NCBI GenBank assembly: GCA_022821085.1
Contig: JAJEEG010000006.1
Coordinates: 394,405 to 458,404, forward strand
From: Candidatus Latescibacterota bacterium
GTDB taxonomy: Bacteria; JAAXHH01
Reading direction: 5' to 3'
Length of the DNA: 64,000 bases
The translations under genes and the position numbers were made by a program. Below are positions 52,859 through 61,088 of the stretch, in pieces (within the stretch, counting starts at the first letter, position 1; the number at the start of each line of letters is the position of its first letter). A model generated the notes under the pieces. It searched no databases. It was not told the origin of the DNA and saw only the letters and a program-made list of their open reading frames with translations.

Positions 52859-53560
52859 TCATCCGGCCATCGCGGCCAGCCGCCTGAACGCAACCGGCTC
52901 GGGGCCGGATTCGACATGCTCCAGGATCTTGCCGGCCCATGCATCGGCGCTCGACTTCGACGTGTCGACTTCGAGGTCGTAGATACCGGGTCTATGGACC
53001 TCCCGGTCCCAGATCCGCACCAGTTCGGGTACAGGCGCGTCAGCCGGTATGTTTTCGTCCCGGAGCCAGGTCTCTCTTCGGCGTCGCCACACGACCTCGT
53101 CGGCACAACGCACGCCTATGAAATACACGTTTAAACCCTCCAGGCGCCTTGCGCAGTCGTAGAGGATACCGTTCAGCGTAACGTAGTCATCGTGATGCGC
53201 GACGTCGGCAACCACGTTCAGGCCCAGTCGGAGGTGGGCCCCGATGGACGCGTAAAGCGCGTCGTACATGATGGGGATCAACGGTTCGAGATCGGGCCTG
53301 TCGCCTCCAGGCCGGTCCGCGATGGCGGCGGGCCGGAGCCCGATCCCGGGGCGAAGTCTCGCCGGCGTGATTTCAATGAATCGATCGGCGCCGAGGTTCA
53401 TCCACGGTACCTGCGACATCTGCTGGATGGCGGAAGCGATACTGGACTTCCCGGATCTGGGTGCGCCGTTTAGAACGACCGCCGTGCCTGGTGCGGCAGC
53501 ATCCGGTACGGCCGAACCCGGCGGAGCGGCGGAGTCTGGCTGATTCGCGGCATCCGGCAT
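52859..53560 (-). CDS. Chloramphenicol-phosphotransferase-like P-loop kinase
   Basis: 233 residues. A Pro/Ala-rich start is followed by VVLNGAPRSGKSSIA (P-loop), WMNLGADRFIEI, NVVADVAHHDD, VYFIGVRCADEVVWRRRRE and VHRPGIYDLEVDTS. This series matches the CPT family. Members phosphorylate hydroxyl groups of small molecules and include the self-resistance enzyme of chloramphenicol producers; most environmental homologues have unknown substrates. GAGGAGA lies before the chosen ATG. It is divergent from the GH43-like gene. No antibiotic biosynthesis genes are in the window. Confidence 0.8.
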   Translation of the reverse strand: MPDAANQPDSAAPPGSAVPDAAAPGTAVVLNGAPRSGKSSIASAIQQMSQVPWMNLGADRFIEITPARLRPGIGLRPAAIADRPGGDRPDLEPLIPIMYDALYASIGAHLRLGLNVVADVAHHDDYVTLNGILYDCARRLEGLNVYFIGVRCADEVVWRRRRETWLRDENIPADAPVPELVRIWDREVHRPGIYDLEVDTSKSSADAWAGKILEHVESGPEPVAFRRLAAMAG

Positions 53561-53701
53561 GGCGGCATCTCCTCGAAACGTACGCAAAGGACAGGGGTGG
53601 CAATGCTGGAAATCCAGTGGCGAACCGGGCTGGCCGAATCCCGGTTTCGCGGTGGATTAACCGGAATATAGGGTTTATCTTTAACAGGACAAATCGGTAT
53701 T

Positions 53702-53741
53702 GTGTGCCGCCCTGTTCAATGGTGTGCCGCCCCATTCAATG
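53702..53741. repeat. 20-bp tandem duplication at the GH43-like gene start
   Basis: Two 20-bp copies (53702 and 53722) differ at two bases. The first begins with the GTG that opens the frame, so the true start of the gene is obscured. Confidence 0.7.
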
Positions 53742-55288
53742 TCGGGCCACTCACTGTCCGACAGTTTCGTCGTCCTTGCTATGGTCTTACCCGGATCGGG
53801 ATCCAGCCTTTGACTACGCGACGCGTAACCGGCAACTACGAGCTATGCGCAAGAATCGCCGGTGCGGATCCGGCCTCCGCGGCGAGCGCACCCGCGGCGA
53901 ACACACATGCGGTGAGCGGACCCGATGCGCGCACACCAGAGGCGAGCGCACCCGCGGCGAACACACATGCGGTGAGCGGACCCGATGCGCGCATCCGGTT
54001 TTCGGGATCGGACGATTCCGTGAGCGTGTACCTGGAAATCGACGGACAGGGATTCCGCGTGGTGAGCCAGGCCGGCGAAGACCGTACGGTCCTGAAGGAC
54101 TACCCGGTCGGGGGACCGCCTCCGTGGAATGTCGGCGTGCTGAAGAAGGGCAACTTCTTCCGGTTCGCGGTGAATGGAAAGGCAGGATGGGTCCGGGGCC
54201 CATCGGGCGAGTGGGAAGGGCGGTACGACCCGTGGGAGAACGAGTTGACGCTGGAGGGAATTGGTGGTTGCGCATTCGAATCCTGCACGGTCACGACGCT
54301 GCCCTGGCTGGACCGGCAGACGGAACCGGTCATCGCGCGGGGTCCGGCAGGCAGCCACTACGAGAAGCAGATCATACCGGGCGCCATTCTCGAATTCGAC
54401 CGCCGATTCTACATGTACTGCATGGCGGGCATGGAGGGCGACCAGGAAGGGTCCTCCCGGCGCACCGTCGCCGTGGCGGAAAGCGATGATCTGAGATCGT
54501 GGGAAGTGCATCCCGTTCCGGTTCTTTCCCATGCGGACGCGCCGGGGGACAATATCTACGTGAACGGCGCGGTCGTTACACCCGACGGCCGGATCGTCAT
54601 CATGTACGCCGTCCAGCAGTATCCGTCCTGGCTCGGATTCATGATGGCCTCGGCCGGCGATCCGAAAGGGCCGTTCACGCCGTATTCGCGCAATCCCGTC
54701 TACCGGCATTTCAATGATGCCGCCCACGAGTTCGATCTGCTGCGCGTGGACCATCCGGACTACCGGTATGTCATGTGCTACGCCGGTTACACGCCGCGGC
54801 CATCGGGCGGCTGGCCGGGCGGCGACCGGGGATACCTGCTTTTCAGCGACAATCTTGTGGACTGGCGTGAGGCCGAGCACAATCCGGTGTTCGGTCCTGA
54901 AACGGCGGACGACTGGGACGCCGTGCATGTCCGGCCGCGGTCCCTGAACCGGATCGGCGATACGTGGTATCTCTGGTACGAAGGTTGCAACGCGTGGACG
55001 CCCCCGGGCGCATCCGGGCAAAAGCAGTGGTGCGATTCGATTGGCCTTGCCCGTTCATCGGACCTGCGGAACTGGTCGTACTATCCCCGGAACCCCGCCC
55101 TCCCGGCACTGGGCATCGGCGTCGAGCGTTTCGACCACACCTGGACGGGCTGGCCCCGGATGGTCATAAAGGACGGCCTGGGGTACGTGTTTTACACCGG
55201 GAACGCCCAGGTCGGTCTGAGGACGATTCCGATCCGCCGGTTGACGGACTGGACGTCAGAAGGCGGCAAGATGTTCAGGATCGTCTAA
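53702..55288 (+). CDS. GH43/GH32-like five-bladed propeller protein with LamG-like N-terminal domain
   Basis: Up to 528 residues. The C-terminal part (from about residue 205) has a glycosidase-propeller pattern: DNIYVNGAVVTPDGRIVIMYA, YRYVMCYAG, GYLLFSDNLVDWREAEHNPVFGP and LARSSDLRNWSYYPRNPALP, as in GH43/GH32-type enzymes. The N-terminal part (RVTGNYELCARIAG, then RFSGSDDSVSVYLEIDG) looks like a laminin-G/DUF1080-like beta domain split by an insertion of two 20-residue repeats (ASAPAANTHAVSGPDAR). The region before RRVTGN reads poorly, and no signal peptide or ribosome binding site is seen. The 5' end is thus uncertain and may be damaged. Probably acts on or binds a glycan. Confidence 0.7.
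   Translation: MCRPVQWCAAPFNVGPLTVRQFRRPCYGLTRIGIQPLTTRRVTGNYELCARIAGADPASAASAPAANTHAVSGPDARTPEASAPAANTHAVSGPDARIRFSGSDDSVSVYLEIDGQGFRVVSQAGEDRTVLKDYPVGGPPPWNVGVLKKGNFFRFAVNGKAGWVRGPSGEWEGRYDPWENELTLEGIGGCAFESCTVTTLPWLDRQTEPVIARGPAGSHYEKQIIPGAILEFDRRFYMYCMAGMEGDQEGSSRRTVAVAESDDLRSWEVHPVPVLSHADAPGDNIYVNGAVVTPDGRIVIMYAVQQYPSWLGFMMASAGDPKGPFTPYSRNPVYRHFNDAAHEFDLLRVDHPDYRYVMCYAGYTPRPSGGWPGGDRGYLLFSDNLVDWREAEHNPVFGPETADDWDAVHVRPRSLNRIGDTWYLWYEGCNAWTPPGASGQKQWCDSIGLARSSDLRNWSYYPRNPALPALGIGVERFDHTWTGWPRMVIKDGLGYVFYTGNAQVGLRTIPIRRLTDWTSEGGKMFRIV
53881..53993. repeat. 60-bp tandem duplication inside the GH43-like gene
   Basis: The 60 bases from 53881 are repeated from 53941 with 53 identical bases before divergence. 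The duplication is in frame and adds 20 residues within the LamG-like domain. Confidence 0.9.
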
Positions 55289-55336
55289 ACCGGTTTATCG
55301 GGCCCGGTCCGGCCGGTCGGCCGCATTTTCCTCATA

Positions 55337-55414
55337 TACCGCGCCTGGCGCTACTGCAGCGCGTGGCGCATATACCGCGCCCGACGTGTCTGCCGCGTCT
55401 ACCGCGCCTGGCGC
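55337..55414. repeat. Dispersed 15-bp repeat after convergent genes
   Basis: TACCGCGCCTGGCGC occurs at 55337-55351 and 55400-55414, with a partial copy at 55373. The last copy covers the stop codon and final codons of the TIGR02206 gene (minus strand). Confidence 0.65.
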
Positions 55415-56106
55415 CGCCGTGACAGATGCACCGGCAGGTATACCGCGAAGAACATGGCAAGCGCGACCACGTCGAGGATCGGGATGTACCAGGGCCAGGG
55501 CGCGAAGAAGAAGGGCGAGACCGTACCCCAGGGCGGCCGCGACAGGTACATGTAGTTCGACTCCAGGAGCAGGTTGATGATCCCGACGAACAGGGCGAAC
55601 GCGTTCAGGGCGATGAAGGCGCGGAAGAGTCCGCGCAGCGTAGGCCGCATGCCCAGTCCCCAGGTGGCGTACAGTACAGCCACGACGATCCCGGAGTGGG
55701 CGATGAAATACTGGAAGAAACGCCACGAAGGGAATCCGGCGTCCATGGCGCCTGGGGTGATCACGGCGTTGGCGGAACCGACGAGACCCCAGAAGAATGC
55801 GATCTCGTAAGTGTACCGGTTCCGGAAGATCAGGGTAGCGGCCGTGACCAGGTTCGCGACGCCGCAGATATGCAGCGGAAGGTGGTTGCGGACGATGTAT
55901 TCCGGACCGAATTGCACGAGGCGGTATCCCCAGGCCGTAAACTCGTTGACCAGGAGCATGGCGGCGAGCACGTAGCCGATCGTCGCCGGCGATCGATCAT
56001 CCCCCGCTCGCCGTGCGAGACCCGAGAGCAGGATGGGAAGGACGAGAGTAAGCCCCATGACGATGAGATGGGGCGTCCCGAAAGTCTGGAATCCGGATGG
56101 CGTCAT
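55399..56106 (-). CDS. TIGR02206 family (YwaF-like) integral membrane protein
   Basis: 235 residues with about six to seven hydrophobic segments (LIVMGLTLVLPILLSGL, TIGYVLAAMLLVNEFTAW, EIAFFWGLVGSANAVITPG, FFQYFIAHSGIVVAVLYATW, ILDVVALAMFFAVYLPVHL). NHLPLHICGVANLVTA, TPGAMDAGFPSWRFFQYFIAHSGI and NYMYLSRPP are diagnostic of this family of unknown function. The start MTPSGFQTFGTPHL matches the usual family beginning. It is divergent, by about 50 bp, from the GH89-like gene. Confidence 0.85.
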   Translation of the reverse strand: MTPSGFQTFGTPHLIVMGLTLVLPILLSGLARRAGDDRSPATIGYVLAAMLLVNEFTAWGYRLVQFGPEYIVRNHLPLHICGVANLVTAATLIFRNRYTYEIAFFWGLVGSANAVITPGAMDAGFPSWRFFQYFIAHSGIVVAVLYATWGLGMRPTLRGLFRAFIALNAFALFVGIINLLLESNYMYLSRPPWGTVSPFFFAPWPWYIPILDVVALAMFFAVYLPVHLSRRRQAR

Positions 56107-56156
56107 GATGTAGGATGATAACAGGGAACCGATCCATAAAACAACCCGCATTCTCC

Positions 56157-58952
56157 ATGATCACACTTTTCGAAAAAAGACAACCTCGTGCGCGGATCGT
56201 GCTGTCCCCGTCGGCAGGACCTTCGGAACATCGGGCTGCCAGGGAGTTTCAGCGCATCCTGGGTCGTATGGGCGGTGTTGAACTGCCGGTCCTGCAGGGT
56301 GACGAGGAACATCCCGCAGGCGGGACCATCGGGCCTTATCCGGATCGCGAGGACGATGACGGCCGTGTATATATCGGCTGGGCGCCCGCCGAACTCGACG
56401 TCGATCTGTCCGAATCCGCCCTGGGATACGACGGATACGTCATCCGGTGTACCGGCAACACCCTGGTGCTTGCCGGACGTCAGCCCTACTCCGCGCTCTA
56501 TGCCGTGTACCGCCTGTTCGAAGAACATCTCGGTTGCGGTTTCTTCGAAGAGGGCGAGCAGATTCCGCACCGGGAGACGGTCTCGATCGGCGAATTGGAG
56601 GAGTACCGCAAGCCCCGATTCAAGTGGCGGATGTACTTCGCGAACATGCAGGACGCCTACAGCGGCATGCGCTGGTGGACCTGGGACGAGTTCAGGCCCT
56701 GGGTCGACTACCTGGTCAAGAAGCGCTTCAACATCCTGGAAAGCGGCAACATCGCCGACTGCTGCGGCATCGGTGCGCTGGCCGCCAACCGGCTGGGCGT
56801 TCCGGTGGAGCTGACCGGCTGGCAGAAGGAGCGAATCGCGTTGTTGCGGCGGGTCTTCGACTATGCCCGGGAGGCCGGCATCCGGATCCGGTACCGCATG
56901 CAGCTCCACGTGGGTACCCCCGCGGTCAATCCCGGTTTCTCCCCCTACGCGGACGGACGCCAGCTCCAGGAGTTCGTGGACGGGTACGAGGCCATGACCG
57001 GCAAGAAGATCCGGGTCGCGCCGCTGGAGTGGTGCGGCGAGTCCGAGATCGTCCTCGACCCGCGAGACCCGGTGACCCGACGGTTCACTACCGCCGTGGT
57101 GGAATCCTGCGCGGAAGCGCTGGGCACCGACCATCTCTACAGCCTGTGGCTGCCCACGGAGGAGACCTGGGTGGAGGAGGATCCCGACCGCGCGGCAGAA
57201 CTGACCCACGCGTCCGTCGATGGCATGATCGAGGCCATTCGGGACGGCGATCCGGACGCGGTGCTGTTCAGCCCCCGGGTGTGCACGGACAACCCCACGG
57301 CGGCCGCCCAGGCGCAGGCGGTCCGGGACGCCGGCCTGCCCGTGATCGGCAACATGTTCCTCAATCACGCCGGGAGGATGTACGACTTCCTCCGGTGCGA
57401 CTACTACTGGGGCCTGCCGTGGTCCACGGGCATGTGCGGCCAGTGCGGCCGTGAGACCAATCCCAACGGCGACATCAGGACGGCGATCGACAACGCACGG
57501 TCCCTGGCGGATCATCCCCGGGCATCCAACCTGCAGGGATTCATGGTGTCCTCGGAAACCAACTGCCGGAACGTGATGACCATGGATCTCTACGCGGAAC
57601 TGTCGTGGAACCCCGCGGACCTGGATCCGGACGCCTATGTCGAGCAATGGAACCGCAGGCGGTACGGACCGGCGGCAGAAGAAACGCGTCCAGCCGTCCG
57701 GATCTTCGCCGGCACGATCATGTCCTACTTCGATCCTTGCACCCATAACGGCCCCCTGTACCGGAACTGGGACGGCACGCTGCTGCCCGGTCTCACCTCG
57801 GGCTCGGTCAAGCGGCTCATCGGGTTCCTGCCGGCGCTGCGCGACATGCTCGAGATCCTGCTGTCGCGGTACGATGCGCTGGAAGATTCCCCCATGTACC
57901 GCTTCGACCTGGTGGACATCGGACGGACCTACCTGGCGGGCATCTTCAACCACCGGCTGGCCGACGCGCGCAAGGCCTTCCGCGCAGGGGACCGGGAACG
58001 GTTCGAACGCATGGCCGGGGAGACGGAACGGGTGATGCGCGCCATGGCCCGCTACTGCAGCGCCCACGAACAGTTCAGGCTGAAGACCCACGACGATTGG
58101 GCAGCCCGGTGGCCGGAGATCGTGCCGGGCCATGCCAACAGCGAGAGCAACTGGATCACCTTTACCGCGCTGATCTCTCTCGAAAACTGGCAGGTGCTGC
58201 TGGACTACCTCCCGGAGGACTTCGCCGAGATGATCGTCCACTACTTCCTGCCTCGCGTCCGGCAGTACCTGGACCGGATGCGGACGCTCATGGCCCGTGG
58301 CGAGGACATCTCGGAGCGGCTGGTGGACCGGGATTCGGATGTCGATCTGCCCTCCCGCGTGGCGAACTGGTCGACGCCCCGGGGCAACACGCCATGGTCG
58401 CCCTACGGGGACACCTGCGAACCCGAGCTGACCGGAGAGGACGAGGCCCTCGCCCTCCGGCTCATCAAGGCCGGATCCGTGAGCGGCCGGTACGCCTTTT
58501 ACGACGGGCCGCTGGATGCCCTCGTCCGCGAGATGGTGGACGCCTTCCCGCCGCCCGGGGATATCGAGGAGATCCTCGCGGAGGAAGACTACGCGCCGCC
58601 GGGCAACCGGCTCGTACTGCACGGAATGCCCGGCGAAACGATCGAGGGATTCAACGTGCCCGGTTTCGTGGAGCGGGTCGAGGTACCGCGGGAGCTCCGC
58701 GACATCATCGCGGTGCGCGAGGTACGCAGGGAATACAACATTGCCCGGGGTGAGATCGCCCTGTACCAGGTGACCGTGCCGCCGGAGATCGACCTGACAC
58801 GTCACGAGGACGAACCTGCCGCCACGGACGGCCATGACGTCGCAGTGTTTACATTCAGCGCCGAAGGCACGGCGTACAAGGTGTGGTTCGACAGCGGGAC
58901 GGACCTGGACGTGGCGTCATTCGCGGTGAAACGAACCCCGGTATCTCATTAG
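56157..58952 (+). CDS. Large glycoside-hydrolase-like protein (GH89/alpha-N-acetylglucosaminidase-related)
   Basis: 931 residues. The N-terminal domain (IVLSPSAGPSEHRAAREFQRIL, then LVLAGRQPYSALYAVYRLFEEHLGCGFF) has the alpha-beta fold that precedes the barrel in GH89, GH20 and GH67 enzymes. The barrel follows with FKWRMYFANMQDAYSGMRWWTWDEFRPWVDYLVKKRFN, then APLEWCGES, LYSLWLPTEETW and CDYYWGLPW. The candidate acid residues are in these segments but cannot be assigned with certainty. A long C-terminal region (from about residue 630) is less familiar. No signal peptide. Start at 56157 fits the domain; ATG 56115 is an alternative. Likely acts on a glycan. Confidence 0.7.
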   Translation: MITLFEKRQPRARIVLSPSAGPSEHRAAREFQRILGRMGGVELPVLQGDEEHPAGGTIGPYPDREDDDGRVYIGWAPAELDVDLSESALGYDGYVIRCTGNTLVLAGRQPYSALYAVYRLFEEHLGCGFFEEGEQIPHRETVSIGELEEYRKPRFKWRMYFANMQDAYSGMRWWTWDEFRPWVDYLVKKRFNILESGNIADCCGIGALAANRLGVPVELTGWQKERIALLRRVFDYAREAGIRIRYRMQLHVGTPAVNPGFSPYADGRQLQEFVDGYEAMTGKKIRVAPLEWCGESEIVLDPRDPVTRRFTTAVVESCAEALGTDHLYSLWLPTEETWVEEDPDRAAELTHASVDGMIEAIRDGDPDAVLFSPRVCTDNPTAAAQAQAVRDAGLPVIGNMFLNHAGRMYDFLRCDYYWGLPWSTGMCGQCGRETNPNGDIRTAIDNARSLADHPRASNLQGFMVSSETNCRNVMTMDLYAELSWNPADLDPDAYVEQWNRRRYGPAAEETRPAVRIFAGTIMSYFDPCTHNGPLYRNWDGTLLPGLTSGSVKRLIGFLPALRDMLEILLSRYDALEDSPMYRFDLVDIGRTYLAGIFNHRLADARKAFRAGDRERFERMAGETERVMRAMARYCSAHEQFRLKTHDDWAARWPEIVPGHANSESNWITFTALISLENWQVLLDYLPEDFAEMIVHYFLPRVRQYLDRMRTLMARGEDISERLVDRDSDVDLPSRVANWSTPRGNTPWSPYGDTCEPELTGEDEALALRLIKAGSVSGRYAFYDGPLDALVREMVDAFPPPGDIEEILAEEDYAPPGNRLVLHGMPGETIEGFNVPGFVERVEVPRELRDIIAVREVRREYNIARGEIALYQVTVPPEIDLTRHEDEPAATDGHDVAVFTFSAEGTAYKVWFDSGTDLDVASFAVKRTPVSH

Positions 58953-59194
58953 TCCTTCTGTATGGAAGGCTGCTTTTCAAGGTCTGCCGAGGGCGACATC
59001 ACGGCGGGAGCCGCAGCTTCGGGAGCGGCAGTATTGAACTTGAGATATCCTCGGACTTCATCAACCTTCGTTTCCACGCGGTCGATCTTGTTTCCCAGGT
59101 CCCGAATCTCGGTTCTCAAATCCAGATACATCAGTACGGCCGCCCCGATCAGTGCCGCCTTTATGGTCGTGTCCATCCAAGCCTTCCGGTCCAT
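58949..59194 (-). CDS. Small single-pass membrane protein with coiled coil
   Basis: 81 residues. One membrane segment (TTIKAALIGAAVLMYLDL) is followed by a short coiled coil (LRTEIRDLGNKIDRVETKVDEVRGYL) and a Pro/Ala-rich tail. No family recognised; the build resembles small phage or stress membrane proteins such as haemolysin XhlA-like proteins. AAGGTGG lies before the ATG at 59194. The stop overlaps the GH89-like stop by four bases (convergent). Confidence 0.6.
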   Translation of the reverse strand: MDRKAWMDTTIKAALIGAAVLMYLDLRTEIRDLGNKIDRVETKVDEVRGYLKFNTAAPEAAAPAVMSPSADLEKQPSIQKD

Positions 59195-59416
59195 TATTGC
59201 CACCTTGTTATCGTGTCGCCGGCCCCACCACAGTCAGGTCTCTGATATAGAAAGAGTCGGACAAATGCCGGTAGCTCTCGCAGAAAAAGTACAAATACCT
59301 TCTGCTGCATCCGGATCCCTTACGTCCACGGCATTTGCCTTTGACACTTCTCTCGCGGCAAGCGTATTATAATTCCCGCTCACGCGCTCCCAGTGTATCT
59401 GCCGAGACAACTACCC

Positions 59417-60217
59417 ATGTCGTCTACACCGACCGACTACGATCTCGACCTGAAGGTGGCGGAACTCAAGATCAGCGGATTCACGGCCTTCGAAGACCTC
59501 GTCGCCCCGGAGAAGATCGACCGCGTTCGGGAGGCCTTCCTGCCCAGGCTGGATCGGCTGAAGAACCGTGAATCACACGAGATCCATCCCAAGGAACGGG
59601 GCGAGGTCCGCACGGGCAAGGGCCGCCAGCAGTTCGTCAACCGCTATACCATGCACATCCCTTGGGAACCGCCCTTCTCCGACCCGGAGATCTATGAAAA
59701 CCCCGTCGTACTGGCGTTTCTCGAACGATACTGGGGCACTGACGATTTCCATATTACCTGCTACCACTCCAACAATCCGTATCCGGGCAGCGCGTACCAG
59801 CCCTGGCACCGGGACATGCACCTGGTTACGCCCCATGTGGGCCTGCCCATCTGCCCCCATTTCGGCGTCAAGTTCCCACTGGTCGACACGAACGAAGAAA
59901 ACGGCAGTTTCGAGGTCATGCCCGGCACGCAGTACCTGGCGGACCCGGACATGGAGAAGACGTACAATGACGTGCTGCTTCGGGGAGATTTCCCGCCTGC
60001 CCACCGGCTGAACCTGAAGAAGGGCACTTTCTGGGTCCAGGACCCGAGGACCCTTCACCGGGGCACGCCGAACCGGTCGGACCATGTCCGCGGAGAGCTG
60101 GTGGTCTGCTATTCCAGGCCGTGGTTCCACAGGTCCACGATCGAGATGACTGCGGCGGAATACGCGAAGCTTTCGGATCGTGGCAGGGCCATGTTGTCGC
60201 CAAGCAAGATCGTGTGA
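59417..60217 (+). CDS. PhyH-family Fe(II)/2-oxoglutarate dioxygenase
   Basis: 266 residues. Triad PWHRDMHL (His131, Asp133) and TLHRGTPN (His214), with Arg225. NPYPGSAYQPWHRD gives a Pro-rich approach to the metal motif and EVMPGTQ replaces IPGSH. Start MSSTPTDY; ribosome binding site weak, and a frame extension adds only eight residues. The next PhyH gene begins 50 bp downstream on the same strand, so the two form a pair. Confidence 0.87.
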   Translation: MSSTPTDYDLDLKVAELKISGFTAFEDLVAPEKIDRVREAFLPRLDRLKNRESHEIHPKERGEVRTGKGRQQFVNRYTMHIPWEPPFSDPEIYENPVVLAFLERYWGTDDFHITCYHSNNPYPGSAYQPWHRDMHLVTPHVGLPICPHFGVKFPLVDTNEENGSFEVMPGTQYLADPDMEKTYNDVLLRGDFPPAHRLNLKKGTFWVQDPRTLHRGTPNRSDHVRGELVVCYSRPWFHRSTIEMTAAEYAKLSDRGRAMLSPSKIV

Positions 60218-60267
60218 TTCTGGCCCTGAGGTTCTGCCGCTCGCAAAATCCAGGGAAGGCGTGTTTC

Positions 60268-61071
60268 ATGCTGTCTCGCGAACAGATCGCCCATTTCCGG
60301 ACCTTCGGCTTCCTGGTCATTCGCCAGGCCTTCAAGGGTGTGGAAGTGGAAGCCATAGTCCGTGAGGTCGACACCGCGTGTGTGGAGAAACTGGACCGCG
60401 GCGGCGAAAGGTCGGCGTACCTCTGGGCGTCAGAGATCGTCGAGGAGCAATCGGCCCTGACCAGGCTGGTGGAAGACGACCGGATCTACTTGGCCATGAG
60501 CCAACTTCTGGGCGGGGATTGCATCTGGATCGGGTCCGAAGTCATGTGGGGCATCGACCCGAAGCTGGCTGACCACACCTGGCATTTCGACGGCCACAAG
60601 ACGGCCCGTCACCTCGACTATACGCGGACCAAGGTCATGCTTTACCTCGATTCGCAGCGAAAGGACACCGGCGCGTTGCGCGTCATCCCCGGTTCCCACC
60701 GGGACCCGCTACACAAGACGCTGTTTCCCCTCCAGGACGCCCACCTGGGCGGCGACCCAAGCCCTTACGGCGTCGAGGGACCGCAGGTCCCCGCCTGCGC
60801 CGTCGAGACCGATCCGGGCGACATCGTCTTCTTCAACCAATGGCTGTATCACGCGGTGTACGGCAAGGAGGGGAAACGGCGGGTCATCATCTTCAAATTC
60901 GGCCCGCGGCCGCGGACGGAAGCCCACCTGGCCATGCTGCGGGCCAGCGCGCCTTCCATTTTCACGCCCCATCCGTCCTTCCGCGACAGCGAGCGTCCAC
61001 GGATTCGGAATCTGGTCGACGGATTGCCGGAACTCGCAAAACAGGCGGAATTCGCGGAGCAGCCGGAATAG
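60268..61071 (+). CDS. PhyH-family Fe(II)/2-oxoglutarate dioxygenase
   Basis: 267 residues. Triad TWHFDGHK (His106, Asp108) and LYHAVYG (His195), with Arg204/205. LRVIPGSHRDP is the core. The start MLSREQIAHFRTFGFLVIRQ has GGGAAGG upstream; the open frame continues 49 codons upstream but overlaps the previous PhyH gene. C-terminus ends in a helix (LPELAKQAEFAEQ). Convergent with the RND pump gene, 17 bp apart. Substrate unknown. Confidence 0.88.
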   Translation: MLSREQIAHFRTFGFLVIRQAFKGVEVEAIVREVDTACVEKLDRGGERSAYLWASEIVEEQSALTRLVEDDRIYLAMSQLLGGDCIWIGSEVMWGIDPKLADHTWHFDGHKTARHLDYTRTKVMLYLDSQRKDTGALRVIPGSHRDPLHKTLFPLQDAHLGGDPSPYGVEGPQVPACAVETDPGDIVFFNQWLYHAVYGKEGKRRVIIFKFGPRPRTEAHLAMLRASAPSIFTPHPSFRDSERPRIRNLVDGLPELAKQAEFAEQPE

Positions 61072-61088
61072 TTGTCCGGACCCGGCCG

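Noticed and set aside
52859-53560. Reading the P-loop kinase as a cytidylate or shikimate kinase
   Set aside because: The motif series from the P-loop to the DLEVDTS end fits the CPT family better.
53702-55288. Calling the GH43-like gene a pseudogene
   Set aside because: The frame is open to the end and the propeller motifs are intact; only the 5' end is doubtful.
56103-58835. 910-codon minus-strand open frame opposite the GH89-like gene
   Set aside because: No domain, no ribosome binding site, and the plus-strand reading has recognisable hydrolase structure.
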